Assembly: GCF_004834005.1 (NCBI RefSeq)
Contig: NZ_STFF01000003.1
Span: 558,001 to 622,000, forward strand
Length of the DNA: 64,000 nt
Direction of reading: 5' to 3'
Origin: Niastella caeni
Lineage (GTDB): Bacteria > Bacteroidota > Bacteroidia > Chitinophagales > Chitinophagaceae
Within the stretch, counting starts at the first letter, position 1. Every line of letters begins with the position of its first letter. Positions 35,915 to 44,896 of this stretch are shown here, piece after piece. A program made the translations under genes and the position numbers. Below the pieces are notes generated by a model, which saw nothing but the letters and a program-made list of their open reading frames with translations, was not told where the DNA came from and did no database searches.

Positions 35915-37177
35915 TTAATCGGATTCACCGCTTAACGATTTCATGGCATTTTCCACCATAACAATACCTGCATCAACAAGATCGCCTACCGCCAGGGCTA
36001 CTCCGGCCAGGGACATGATATTAGACGTAATACCAAACCATTTCATCATGATAAATGCGATCAGTACCGACACCGGAATGGTAATAACCACTATCAGTGC
36101 GCTACGCACATGTAACAGAAAGATGAACAACACCAGGCTCACAATGATGATCTCTTCAATAACAGCCTCTTTCAGCGTGGCAATAGTGGCTTCAATTAAA
36201 TCGGAACGGTCGTATGCCACTTTAAACTTTACGCCATGCGGCAATCCCTTTTCCACATCAGCCATTTTAAGTTTTACCCGGTCTATCACCTGCCTGGCAT
36301 TTTCGCCGTATCGCATTACCACAATACCACCAACCCTTTCACCTTCGCCGTTTTCGTCAATAATGCCAAGCCGCAGATCGCCGCCCATTTGAACTGAAGC
36401 AATATCTTTAACGCGTACCGGAATAGAATTAATGGTTGCCACCGGGATGTTTTCTATCTGGCTGATGTCTTTAATATATCCAATGCCACGAATGATATAA
36501 CCAATATCGGATTGTTCAAACTTCCTTCCCCCTACATCACTATTGTTCATTTTTATTCTGTTTACTACATCCATCAACGGAATATTATAAAACTGAAGTT
36601 TTACCGGATCGGCTATTACCTGGTATTGCTTTTGAAATCCGCCGAAGGAAGCTACCTCACTGACGCCTTCAACTGTTTGCAATGCGAAGCGAACATACCA
36701 ATCCTGCAATGCCCTTAATTCGCCTAAATTATAACCGGGTGCATCCAGCGTGTACCAGTAAACGTGACCAAGGCCGGTGCCATCAGGCCCTAATGTGGGC
36801 GTGATGCCCTGAGGAAGTAAACGTTGAGCAGCATTTAGCTTTTCCAGCACTCTGCTTCTTGCCCAGTATATATCTGTATCATCATGAAAAATCACAAACA
36901 CAAAGCTCATTCCGAACATACTGCTGGCCCTTATGTCCTTTACTTTAGGTATGCCCTGCAGATTGCTTACCAGGGGGTAGGTAACCTGGTCTTCAATTAC
37001 CTGAGGATTCTGCCCCATCCATTCTGTAAAAATGATCACCTGGTTCTCTGAAAGATCGGGAATGGCATCAACAGGAGTGACCTTTACTGAATATATACCA
37101 TATGCCACCGTTACCGCTGCTATCATCAATATGATAAACCGGTTCCGTAATGCGGTGTCGATGAGTTTTGCAATCAT
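35915..37177 (-). CDS. cusA: CusA/CzcA-type RND pump, N-terminal part of a broken gene
   Basis: 420 residues: first helix (about 13-30), porter domain with DAIPDLSENQVIIFTEW and YPLVSNLQGIPKVKDIRASSMFGMSFVFVIF, and helices ending with AVGDLVDAGIVMVENAMK, the proton-relay helix of heavy-metal efflux RND pumps. It stops at TAA 35917-35915 where relatives continue. No membrane fusion protein (CusB) or outer-membrane channel (CusC) gene lies nearby. It follows the second hibernation factor by 85 bases on the same strand, with no promoter of its own seen. Confidence 0.9.
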   Translation of the reverse strand: MIAKLIDTALRNRFIILMIAAVTVAYGIYSVKVTPVDAIPDLSENQVIIFTEWMGQNPQVIEDQVTYPLVSNLQGIPKVKDIRASSMFGMSFVFVIFHDDTDIYWARSRVLEKLNAAQRLLPQGITPTLGPDGTGLGHVYWYTLDAPGYNLGELRALQDWYVRFALQTVEGVSEVASFGGFQKQYQVIADPVKLQFYNIPLMDVVNRIKMNNSDVGGRKFEQSDIGYIIRGIGYIKDISQIENIPVATINSIPVRVKDIASVQMGGDLRLGIIDENGEGERVGGIVVMRYGENARQVIDRVKLKMADVEKGLPHGVKFKVAYDRSDLIEATIATLKEAVIEEIIIVSLVLFIFLLHVRSALIVVITIPVSVLIAFIMMKWFGITSNIMSLAGVALAVGDLVDAGIVMVENAMKSLSGESD

Positions 37178-37262
37178 TGCAATTTAAATTGAGAAACAAG
37201 GGATGCAGCCGGTTTCATTGCCATGTTTTAATTTACATAATAAAGGAAGCCATGAAATTAAA

Positions 37263-37565
37263 TTACCATATCTCTGCACGTTCCTGCTTCTTCCATTTTA
37301 ACTGGCGTTTCAGGTTCTCTACAACCTGGTCAAATGCTGTTTCGAAAGTTTCGGCTGCTTCCCGGCAAAAGAAAGAACTTTTGGGAATACGCACCCGGCC
37401 TTCCACCTCAAATTTCATTTTACCGGAAATATCGCTTTTTTTTATTTTTACTTCATAGCCAGTAATATGTTTATAAAGCTTTCCAATTGCTTCAAATTTC
37501 ATACGCATTTTATTTTCTAACTCCATAGTGATTTGAAGTCCGTGGGATAATATATCTAAATGCAT
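37263..37565 (-). CDS. Ribosome hibernation-promoting factor paralogue, short form
   Basis: A 100-residue protein of exactly the same length as 19611-19913 and alignable along its length: LENKMRMKFEAIGKLYKHI, strand KFEVEGRVRIPKSSFF and helix FDQVVENLKRQLKWKKQ. The start at MHLDILSHG is chosen because the -7 element and two boxes lie upstream of it; the longer frame to 37691 would run through the promoter. Two different hibernation factors under the same kind of promoter suggest either tuned ribosome states or divergent targets. Confidence 0.82.
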   Translation of the reverse strand: MHLDILSHGLQITMELENKMRMKFEAIGKLYKHITGYEVKIKKSDISGKMKFEVEGRVRIPKSSFFCREAAETFETAFDQVVENLKRQLKWKKQERAEIW

Positions 37566-37601
37566 AACAGAATTGTTTTTGAATGTTAAGGCAATCTTCT
37601 G

Positions 37602-37668
37602 CAAAGATGCATTTATGAAAGACCTTGAAATGATGACCTCCTTCAAGTGGATTACCTGATATTCATCA
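37602..37668 (-). promoter_or_regulatory. Tandem-box promoter of the second hibernation factor
   Basis: Proximal TGAC-CTCC-TTCA at 37634-37645 (one mismatch), distal TGAT-ATTC-ATCA at 37657-37668 (perfect), centres 23 bp apart; -7 element CATCTTTG (minus strand, 37602-37609) begins 30.5 bp from the proximal centre. It probably drives the pump gene as well. Confidence 0.68.
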
Positions 37669-37827
37669 TCGTCACCCATGAGTAATGTCATAAATAAACT
37701 TCTATTATAATATGCATGGCTACTGCCAACCGGGCATATCGAACAATGGGTAGAGTATCATAGCCCAGGTTAATCAAGACTGGCCGCTTTTTACACCCAA
37801 TGCCATAACGGTAATCATTGAAGCTCC

Positions 37828-37892
37828 TGACATCAATCACGGCGCACCGTTAGTCAGATCATATAACCGGTGAAAAGCAGCCAATAGCTTTG
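37828..37892 (+). promoter_or_regulatory. Tandem-box promoter of the YceI/porin operon
   Basis: Distal TGAC-ATCA-ATCA at 37828-37839 (perfect) and a weak proximal TTAG-TCAG-ATCA at 37850-37861 (two mismatches), centres 22 bp apart; perfect -7 element TAGCTTTG at 37885-37892 begins 29.5 bp from the proximal centre. Predicted leader about 30 bases. Confidence 0.65.
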
Positions 37893-37927
37893 TACCGACA
37901 AATTCTTCAATACCAAAACATTAAAAA

Positions 37928-38533
37928 ATGAAATGCTTATCCACCACTATGCCATCCGCCGCTGCAGCAATCTTAATATTTATATCCGGTTTGCTTACTT
38001 CCGTTAATAGCATTGGTCAAATAAAATACCATTCTAACGGCTCCGTGAAACTTATTGTGGAAGGAACTTCGAATATACACGATTGGGATATAAAATCGGA
38101 GAAAGGAGTATGTTCGGCCGATTTCATGTTTACACCTACAGGCCATCTAGGAGGCATGACTGCTCTTCAATTTACCGTTCCGGCCGAAAGCCTGAAAAGC
38201 AATAATAAGTCTATGGACAAAAATACCTATAAAGCGCTGAACACCGATAAGTATAATACGATCAGTTTTGTTGCAAACAACGCCGCCATTAAACCCAACG
38301 GAGCCGGTTTCACCCTGGTCACCCGCGGCAAACTCACCATTTCAGGAGTAACCCGTGACGTAGAGCTTACCGCCAATGGTGTATTGAATCCCGATAAAAG
38401 CATTACTTATTCAGGAACCTATAAATTAAAAATGACCGACTACAAAGTAACGCCGCCCAGTATCATGCTGGGCGCCATCAAAACCGGCGATGCCGTTACC
38501 ATAAAGTTCGACATGGTATTGAAAGCAGTATAA
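37928..38533 (+). CDS. YceI-family periplasmic protein
   Basis: A 201-residue exported protein; the signal sequence is long (MPSAAAAILIFISGLL, to about residue 32). The YceI lipocalin-like barrel shows EGTSNIHDWDIKSEKG, the LKSNNKSMDKNTYKALNTDKYNTISF stretch and GKLTISGVTRDVELTANG. YceI proteins bind isoprenoid-type lipids; those in Bacteroidota often accompany respiratory or redox genes. First of three genes (YceI, porin, YceI-like). Confidence 0.9.
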   Translation: MKCLSTTMPSAAAAILIFISGLLTSVNSIGQIKYHSNGSVKLIVEGTSNIHDWDIKSEKGVCSADFMFTPTGHLGGMTALQFTVPAESLKSNNKSMDKNTYKALNTDKYNTISFVANNAAIKPNGAGFTLVTRGKLTISGVTRDVELTANGVLNPDKSITYSGTYKLKMTDYKVTPPSIMLGAIKTGDAVTIKFDMVLKAV

Positions 38534-38573
38534 TAAAACCAAAACCTCATTTATAATTTTAAAGTCAATTATC

Positions 38574-39929
38574 ATGAAATCATTACTTCATCAAGCAATT
38601 AAAATACTATTACTTTCATTAGTATTAATTCCACTGGCCTCACAGGCGCAGGTTGAGAAGATCTCCTACATGCGCCCTTCCTATTTCAGGCCTTATGATC
38701 AAACAGGGATCAATAAATTTGAGACCAGCAAAGAAGCCGACCAGGTACCATTTGATGGCCTGCGTGTTCGTTTAGGCGCCGGATTTACACAACAGTTCCA
38801 GAACTTAAAGCACGAGAATACAACGGCCGACAATTCGGAAGGCGCCAATAAGATCTATCCGATCAAGCCGGGATTTATGACAGCGCAGGCCAACCTTTTC
38901 CTGGATGTACAACTGGCCGATGGCATCAGACTTAACCTAACCACGTATCTCTCTTCCCGCCACCACAACGAAACCTGGGTTAAAGGAGGATATATACAAT
39001 TTGACAAGCTGCCGTTCAAAGGAAAATTCTGGGATGACTTGATGAAAATGGCCACCATTAAGATCGGTCACATGGAGATCAACTATGGTGATGCCCACTT
39101 CCGCAGATCAGATGGCGGTCATACACTGTACAATCCATTTATGGAAAGTTATATCATGGACGCCTTCGCTACAGAAATTGGCGGTGAAATTTACCTGCAA
39201 AAAAATGGCTTCTTCGGAATGGCCGGCATGACCAATGGCATGATCAAAGGGCATATTGACTCAGTTGCTAAAACCACACAGGACGATAACACAAAAAGGG
39301 CTCCTTCGTTATATGGCAAAGTGGGCTTCGACAAACAGATAACCGAAATATTGCGCGTTCGTGTGTCGGGCAGCTATTATCACAACAGCAGTTCAGCAGG
39401 CAGCGGCCTTACTTTATACAGCGGCGACCGTACCGGCTCCAACTATCAAAACGTAATGGAACTGTGGAAAGATAATGCAGGCGCCGTGAAAGCATCCACG
39501 GCAATGTATGCATCAGGCCGTCTCAACCCCGGATTCAGCAAAAAACTGGATGCCGTAATGTTAAACAGCTTTGTGAAACTGGCAGGCTTTGAATTGTTCG
39601 GCACTTATGAAACCGCCCAGGGAAGAACGAAAAACGAAACCAACGTAAGAAAAGCGAGCCAGTATGCAATTGACGGCTTGTATCGCTTTGGGAAAGCAGA
39701 AAAAGTATTCCTGGGAGTAAGATACAATTCAGCAAATGCAACCCTGGCTGGTCAAACCAATGACATCACTATTAACCGCTTTGCAATTGCCGGTGGCTGG
39801 TTCATCGTAAAGAATGTATTGCTCAAAGCAGAATGGGTAGATCAACGTTATAAAGATTTTACAATAACTGACTACCGGAGCGGTGGTAAATTCAATGGTT
39901 ATGTAATTGAAGCAGTGGTAGGATTCTGA
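38574..39929 (+). CDS. Outer-membrane porin-like barrel
   Basis: A 451-residue barrel with a signal peptide ending SQAQ and repeated strand pairs. It carries KIGHMEINYGDAHFRRSDGG, a segment also found in the paralogue at 48645-49958. Terminal strand YVIEAVVGF has the C-terminal Phe typical of barrel assembly. It lies 40 bases after the YceI gene. Substrate unknown; the matching operon positions suggest both paralogues serve the same regulon. Confidence 0.82.
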   Translation: MKSLLHQAIKILLLSLVLIPLASQAQVEKISYMRPSYFRPYDQTGINKFETSKEADQVPFDGLRVRLGAGFTQQFQNLKHENTTADNSEGANKIYPIKPGFMTAQANLFLDVQLADGIRLNLTTYLSSRHHNETWVKGGYIQFDKLPFKGKFWDDLMKMATIKIGHMEINYGDAHFRRSDGGHTLYNPFMESYIMDAFATEIGGEIYLQKNGFFGMAGMTNGMIKGHIDSVAKTTQDDNTKRAPSLYGKVGFDKQITEILRVRVSGSYYHNSSSAGSGLTLYSGDRTGSNYQNVMELWKDNAGAVKASTAMYASGRLNPGFSKKLDAVMLNSFVKLAGFELFGTYETAQGRTKNETNVRKASQYAIDGLYRFGKAEKVFLGVRYNSANATLAGQTNDITINRFAIAGGWFIVKNVLLKAEWVDQRYKDFTITDYRSGGKFNGYVIEAVVGF

Positions 39930-39955
39930 TGTTACTGCGTTGGATACACAATCAG

Positions 39956-39986
39956 GCCGGGTTGAACATACATAGGTCAACCCGGC
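39956..39986 (+). terminator. Strong hairpin after the porin gene
   Basis: Perfect 10-bp stem GCCGGGTTGA/TCAACCCGGC with an 11-base loop, followed by TTAAATATAAA. It lies between the porin and the second YceI-like gene, so it would reduce expression of the latter or act as an mRNA 3' stabiliser. Confidence 0.78.
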
Positions 39987-40009
39987 TTAAATATAAAAAC
40001 ATTCCCGTC

Positions 40010-40612
40010 ATGAAACTGATCCTGTTACTATTCGGCACAATACTGTTCAGCCATGAACCCAGGCATTCCGCCGAAAGATGGGTCATCCAGAAAAGCAGCA
40101 ACCTCTCCATCGAAGGCAGGTCTAACATCAACAGCTTCCGGTGCGATATAAAAGAATACCTGCTGCCCGATACGATCTATCTTTTTAAAGATGAGCAGGC
40201 AATGAAACCATTTACAATAAAAGGCGCACTATCTATCAACATAAAACAGTTCGACTGTCACCAGAAATATATCACGAACGATTTCCGCAAAACACTTAAA
40301 GCCAATGAACAGCCGAAGTTGAAGATCAACCTGCTGAACATCGGTTATAATAATGGCAATGCAAAAAATATAAAAGGGTGGGTCAGTATTGAATTGGCGG
40401 GCACAATTAAAAAGAAAGAGATCGATTACCAGGTGCAAACCAGGGAGTCAGATATGTTGGAACTGAATGGCAGCCGGAAATTTTCATTTTCCGAGTTTGG
40501 GTTAAAACCGCAGCAGAAACTGGCCGGACTTATAAAAGTGGAAGATGAACTGACAATTCGATTTCAATTGATATTGCTTCCTATAAAACCAGGCCATAGC
40601 GCATCGCTATAA
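40010..40612 (+). CDS. YceI-like periplasmic protein, divergent
   Basis: A 200-residue exported protein starting at the MKLILLLFG methionine (an upstream ATG at 39929 would place the start in the porin gene's stop and the hairpin). It has SNLSIEGRSNINSFRCDIKEY near the N-terminus and a strand pattern with IKGALSINIKQFDC and TIKKKEIDYQVQT, resembling YceI but with the usual STxHTSF core altered. Third gene of the YceI/porin unit, beyond a terminator hairpin. Confidence 0.7.
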   Translation: MKLILLLFGTILFSHEPRHSAERWVIQKSSNLSIEGRSNINSFRCDIKEYLLPDTIYLFKDEQAMKPFTIKGALSINIKQFDCHQKYITNDFRKTLKANEQPKLKINLLNIGYNNGNAKNIKGWVSIELAGTIKKKEIDYQVQTRESDMLELNGSRKFSFSEFGLKPQQKLAGLIKVEDELTIRFQLILLPIKPGHSASL

Positions 40613-40653
40613 TTCCTCCATCTCGTAAATTAAACAGCATTAACACCAGGGGG

Positions 40654-43044
40654 CTACTTTATTTTTTGTTTCTCCTCCGCCAATATTATATTCCTTATTC
40701 CCTGAAGTAAAGCATCGGGATTAAAAGAAATGCTATTTATTCCCTGTTTTACCAGGAACTGCGCAAATTCAGGAAAATCGCTTGGCGCCTGGCCGCACAG
40801 CCCTATTTTCCTTCCGGCCGCTTTGGCTTTTTGTATGACCGTGGAGATCATCCACTTTGCCGCTTCATTTTGTTCGCTGAACAAACCGCTCACAATAGCC
40901 GAATCGCGGTCAATTCCCAACGTTAGTTGTGTGAGGTCGTTAGAGCCAATAGAGAAGCCATCGAAAATTTCTGCAAATTGTTCTGCCAGCAGCACATTGC
41001 TGGGAATTTCCGCCATTACATAAATTTCGAGTGAAGGGTCCATTTCCCGGTTCAACCCGTTCGCCTTCATCACTTCAATTACCTGCCTGCCTTCTTCAAC
41101 CGTTCTGCAAAATGGTATCATCACCTTTACATTGGTAAGCCCCATTACATTGCGAACTGTTTTTATAGCTTCGCACTCAAGCCGGAAACCTTCCCGGTAC
41201 CGGTCGTTGTAATACCTGGAAGCCCCTCTGAAACCCAGCATGGGATTTTCTTCTTCCGGCTCAAATTGTGCGCCGCCAACCAGGTTGGCATATTCGTTAG
41301 TTTTGAAATCACTCATGCGTACGATCACGTCTTTGGGATAAAAAGCGGCGGCAATGGTAGCAATACCCTGCGCCAGTTTATCAACGAAATACGCTTCCTT
41401 GTCGGGATAATGGTGTGTAAGCTGTTCTATTTTTTCTTTTGTTGCTTCGTCCTTCAACTCGTTAAACTTCACCAAGGCCATGGGATGCACCTGCACAAAA
41501 TGCGTTATAATAAACTCTATACGCATCAAGCCAACGCCATCATTGGGATAAAACGATAAGCGGAATGCGTTTTCCGGATCTCCTACGATTAGCATTGGCT
41601 GCGTGGTCTCAGGCATTTTACTATCGCTGAAATCATGCTCAATTTCTTTATAATTTAATTTTCCCCTGTACACAAATCCTGTTTTTCCTTCACAGCATGA
41701 TACCGTTATGATTTCGCCATCGCGAATATTTTGCGTGGCGTTTGAACTGCCCACCACGGCCGGCACACCCAGTTCCCGGGCAACAATTGAAGCATGGCTC
41801 GTACGCCCCCCTTTATCGGTAATAATGGCCGCCGCTTTTTTAAGAATGGGATCCCAGTCGGGACTGGTTATTTCAGTAACAACAATTTCACCGGCCTGCA
41901 GCGTATCGGCATCTTTGGTCGATTGTAATACCCTGGCTTTGCCAACGGCTATTTTTGAGCCAATGGCTTCTCCTTCCGCCAATAACTCTCCTTTATTCTC
42001 TAACCGGTATTCTTTTACCAGGTAAGAATTTTTTTGTGCATGAACGGTTTCAGGCCGCGCCTGAACGATAAACAATTCATTGGAGTTACCATCTTTTGCC
42101 CATTCAATATCCATAGGTTTCCGGTAATGATCTTCAATGATCAGCGCCCATTTTGCAATTCGCATTACCTCATCATCGCTTAATACAAATTGTTCTTTTT
42201 TATCCGGAGCGGTTTCAAGATTAATGGTTGCCTGGGCGTTCAGCTCATTGTTCCCATAGACCATCGTTTTTGCTTTCTCACCCAGTTTTTTTTGAATGAT
42301 CGCCTTCTTTCCCAGTTTCAGCGATGGTTTAAAAATGAAAAACTCATCGGGCGTTACCGTTCCCTGAACTATATTTTCGCCCAGGCCCCATACTCCGCTT
42401 AAATGAATAACATCCCGAAAACCCGACTCCGGTTCCAGGGTAAACCCCACACCGGCACAGGCTTTGTCGGACCGGACCATTTTTTGCACCCCCACCGATA
42501 ACGCCACTTTGGTGTGCTCGAATTTATTGTCTTCCCGGTATTTTATAGCCCGGTCGGTATATAAAGAAGCGAAACATTCCTGAACGGCAGAGAGTAAATT
42601 TTCTTCGCCCTTAATATTCAGATAAGACTCATGCTGCCCCGCAAAGCTGGCCTGCGGCAGGTCTTCGGCGGTGGCGCTGCTTCTTACGGCAACTTCAAAA
42701 TATGTATCGCCACATAGCGCCTTATACGCTTTTAGAATTTCTTCTTTCAATACCTGCGGCATGGTAGCGCTCAGGATCAGCGATCGTGCCTGTTTTCCGG
42801 TATGAGCCAGATTTGAATACTCGTTTGTGTCTAAATTCATCATCAGCTCTTTTAATTGATCTCGTAGTGAATTCTCATCAATAAAAAGCCAGAAAGCATT
42901 GGCAGTAACTGCAAAGCCGTCAGGCACGGTCACTCCATAGCCTGAAAGCCGGTTAAACATTTCACCCAGGGAAGCATTTTTACCACCAACGCGGGCCACA
43001 TCATTAATGCTGATGTTGTTAAAGGTCATTATCAATGATTCCAT
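40654..43044 (-). CDS. ppsA: Phosphoenolpyruvate synthase
   Basis: Makes phosphoenolpyruvate from pyruvate and ATP (with AMP and phosphate), the first step of gluconeogenesis. The 796 residues show the ATP-grasp-like domain (GGKNASLGEMFNRL, AVRSSATAEDLP), the phosphohistidine domain with GGRTSHASIVARE (catalytic His417), and the barrel with RMSDFKTNEYANL and GLCGQAPSDFPEF (catalytic Cys about 748). An ATG at 43029 (MTFNN) is an alternative start. It follows the MlaEFD genes by 57 bases, an unusual neighbour, and shares their tandem-box promoter. It converges on the YceI-like gene. Confidence 0.95.
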   Translation of the reverse strand: MESLIMTFNNISINDVARVGGKNASLGEMFNRLSGYGVTVPDGFAVTANAFWLFIDENSLRDQLKELMMNLDTNEYSNLAHTGKQARSLILSATMPQVLKEEILKAYKALCGDTYFEVAVRSSATAEDLPQASFAGQHESYLNIKGEENLLSAVQECFASLYTDRAIKYREDNKFEHTKVALSVGVQKMVRSDKACAGVGFTLEPESGFRDVIHLSGVWGLGENIVQGTVTPDEFFIFKPSLKLGKKAIIQKKLGEKAKTMVYGNNELNAQATINLETAPDKKEQFVLSDDEVMRIAKWALIIEDHYRKPMDIEWAKDGNSNELFIVQARPETVHAQKNSYLVKEYRLENKGELLAEGEAIGSKIAVGKARVLQSTKDADTLQAGEIVVTEITSPDWDPILKKAAAIITDKGGRTSHASIVARELGVPAVVGSSNATQNIRDGEIITVSCCEGKTGFVYRGKLNYKEIEHDFSDSKMPETTQPMLIVGDPENAFRLSFYPNDGVGLMRIEFIITHFVQVHPMALVKFNELKDEATKEKIEQLTHHYPDKEAYFVDKLAQGIATIAAAFYPKDVIVRMSDFKTNEYANLVGGAQFEPEEENPMLGFRGASRYYNDRYREGFRLECEAIKTVRNVMGLTNVKVMIPFCRTVEEGRQVIEVMKANGLNREMDPSLEIYVMAEIPSNVLLAEQFAEIFDGFSIGSNDLTQLTLGIDRDSAIVSGLFSEQNEAAKWMISTVIQKAKAAGRKIGLCGQAPSDFPEFAQFLVKQGINSISFNPDALLQGIRNIILAEEKQKIK

Positions 43045-43101
43045 AAAAAGTATTTTATTACTTAAACAAACCAGTGTCAGGCAAAACCGGTTTCAGAACG
43101 G

Positions 43102-44121
43102 TTAATGAGCCACAATGCTTTGCCGGTTCTCCCTGTTTTTCTGTTTTTCGAGTTTCCTGAAATAACCCCGGAAAAGAATATTATGTTTTAATGCCTCCAT
43201 ATTCTGACTGAAAGCATCCGTTCCTCTTTGTATATTATCAAGGCTATTGCTGATCCTGGTTACCATGGATGAATCTTTGAACAATGCATTTACGGGTCCT
43301 TTACCGGTATTAATATCATGTTGCACGCCCGAAATAACCGAATTAAGGGAAAGAGCCAGTTCATCGGCCTTATCCCCTACCCCTTTAATTTTTTCAACAG
43401 CGTTTTGCAAGGCAATGGCGAAAGAGGTATCGGCAAGCAGAGAACCTAAAGAACCTTTACCGCTTTTTACAGCATAAACGATAGCATGCAGATCTTCTGC
43501 AACAATAGCAGCATGGGCTGTAGCCAGTTGTACATTGGCAGCTGAAGCCCGCAAATTTTTTGGGAGTGTTTCATCATTAAGCATCGTCCATAAAGCGGTA
43601 CTGTTATTAACCCGTTGAACAGCTATTTTCAATTGTGCGGCTACCACTGATATATCGTGGTTGGTTTGAGATAAGGTCAACAACATATCATCTGTATTAA
43701 GCGCCTTGCGCGTATTTAATATTTCCTCTTTTGTTACAAAAGGAGCAGCTGACCGGCCCGGAGAAATATTGATGACTTTATTGCCCATCAACCCATCGGA
43801 ACCGATAGAAACAATGGCATCGTTCCGGATGATCTTTTCCATTTTATCATCTACCAGCATAACGACTTCAATCAGGGTATCGTTTATAATATGGATCTTT
43901 TTCACCGTGCCGATCTGGATTCCTGAAAACCTGACGTTATTACCAGGCACAAGGCCCTGAACATTTTCGAACTGCGCCTTTAGTATGAAAGCGGGGCCAA
44001 ATATGTTCCGGTTTTTGCCGATCATATAAAGCATTACTATAAGAAAAAGCAATCCCGACAGCACAAACATGCCCAGCTTCATTGTATCGATTGTTTTTTT
44101 TGCCATAAAATAATTATTCAA
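43102..44121 (-). CDS. mlaD: MCE-domain lipid-transport protein (MlaD-like)
   Basis: A 339-residue protein with one N-terminal helix (about 16-38) and an MCE domain (about 43-120: LKAQFENVQGLVPGNNVRFSGIQIGTVKKI), followed by a helical region that forms the periplasmic lipid tunnel or needle in this family. It overlaps the ATPase gene by 8 bases; ATG 44106 (MAKKT) is an alternative start. Works with the permease and ATPase to move phospholipids between membranes. Confidence 0.92.
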   Translation of the reverse strand: MNNYFMAKKTIDTMKLGMFVLSGLLFLIVMLYMIGKNRNIFGPAFILKAQFENVQGLVPGNNVRFSGIQIGTVKKIHIINDTLIEVVMLVDDKMEKIIRNDAIVSIGSDGLMGNKVINISPGRSAAPFVTKEEILNTRKALNTDDMLLTLSQTNHDISVVAAQLKIAVQRVNNSTALWTMLNDETLPKNLRASAANVQLATAHAAIVAEDLHAIVYAVKSGKGSLGSLLADTSFAIALQNAVEKIKGVGDKADELALSLNSVISGVQHDINTGKGPVNALFKDSSMVTRISNSLDNIQRGTDAFSQNMEALKHNILFRGYFRKLEKQKNRENRQSIVAH

Positions 44122-44893
44122 AAAATTGTTTTATTCCAGGATCAACAGACCGTTTCAATTCATCGTAGGCGCCTTCCGCATAACAACGCCCATTTATTAA
44201 CACCACTATCCTGTCGGCAGCCAGTCGTACGCAGGTCATATCATGAGAAATAATAAGTGATGACGATCTGTATTTTTTCTGTATGGTCATTATCAGTTCT
44301 ATGATCTCCTTTCCGGTAACCGGATCGAGACCGGTGGTAGGTTCATCGTATAAAATGATTTCCGGTTTAAGAATGAGGGTGCGGGCAAGGGCAATCCTTT
44401 TACGCATCCCACCCGATAATTCTGCCGGCATCATATTGATCGTATGCGCAAGCCCAACATCTTCCAGCGCTTCCTGCACCAGGTTATCTACTTCCTGCTG
44501 CGTTACATGCATCCAGTGCCGGCGCAAAGGGAACTCGAGGTTTTGCCGAACAGTCATTGAATCATACAGCGCATTGCTCTGAAAAAGGAACCCTACCTTG
44601 GCGCGCACTTTATCCAGTTCTTCATGGTCAAGATCGGTAATATTCCTCCCAAACAGTTCAATGACACCGCTATCCGGCATCAATAAACCAATGATACATT
44701 TTATCAAAACCGATTTCCCTGAACCTGATTTACCCAGTACGACAAGATTTTCACCATTAACCAGGGTCAGGTTAAAGTCATTTAGTACCTTATTGCTGCC
44801 AAATGATTTATACAAATGTTTTACAACCAGTACGTCCCCGCTGCTTTCCTTTTTCTTTTCCGCCTGTATCAATACCTGTTCTTTCATAAACAC
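44114..44893 (-). CDS. mlaF: ABC ATPase of the MCE system (MlaF-like)
   Basis: 259 residues with Walker A GKSGSGKSV, signature LSGGMRKR and Walker B ILYDEPTTGLD, the -GGM- signature being typical of MlaF. A short N-terminal extension rich in charged residues precedes the nucleotide domain. It lies 3 bases after the permease gene. No MlaB (STAS) or MlaC gene is seen. Confidence 0.93.
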   Translation of the reverse strand: MFMKEQVLIQAEKKKESSGDVLVVKHLYKSFGSNKVLNDFNLTLVNGENLVVLGKSGSGKSVLIKCIIGLLMPDSGVIELFGRNITDLDHEELDKVRAKVGFLFQSNALYDSMTVRQNLEFPLRRHWMHVTQQEVDNLVQEALEDVGLAHTINMMPAELSGGMRKRIALARTLILKPEIILYDEPTTGLDPVTGKEIIELIMTIQKKYRSSSLIISHDMTCVRLAADRIVVLINGRCYAEGAYDELKRSVDPGIKQFFE

Positions 44894-44896
44894 AGC

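Noticed and set aside
35903..35920. A frameshift between the two CusA parts
   Set aside because: The two parts are in the same frame; the interruption is by stop codons, not by an indel that changes frame.
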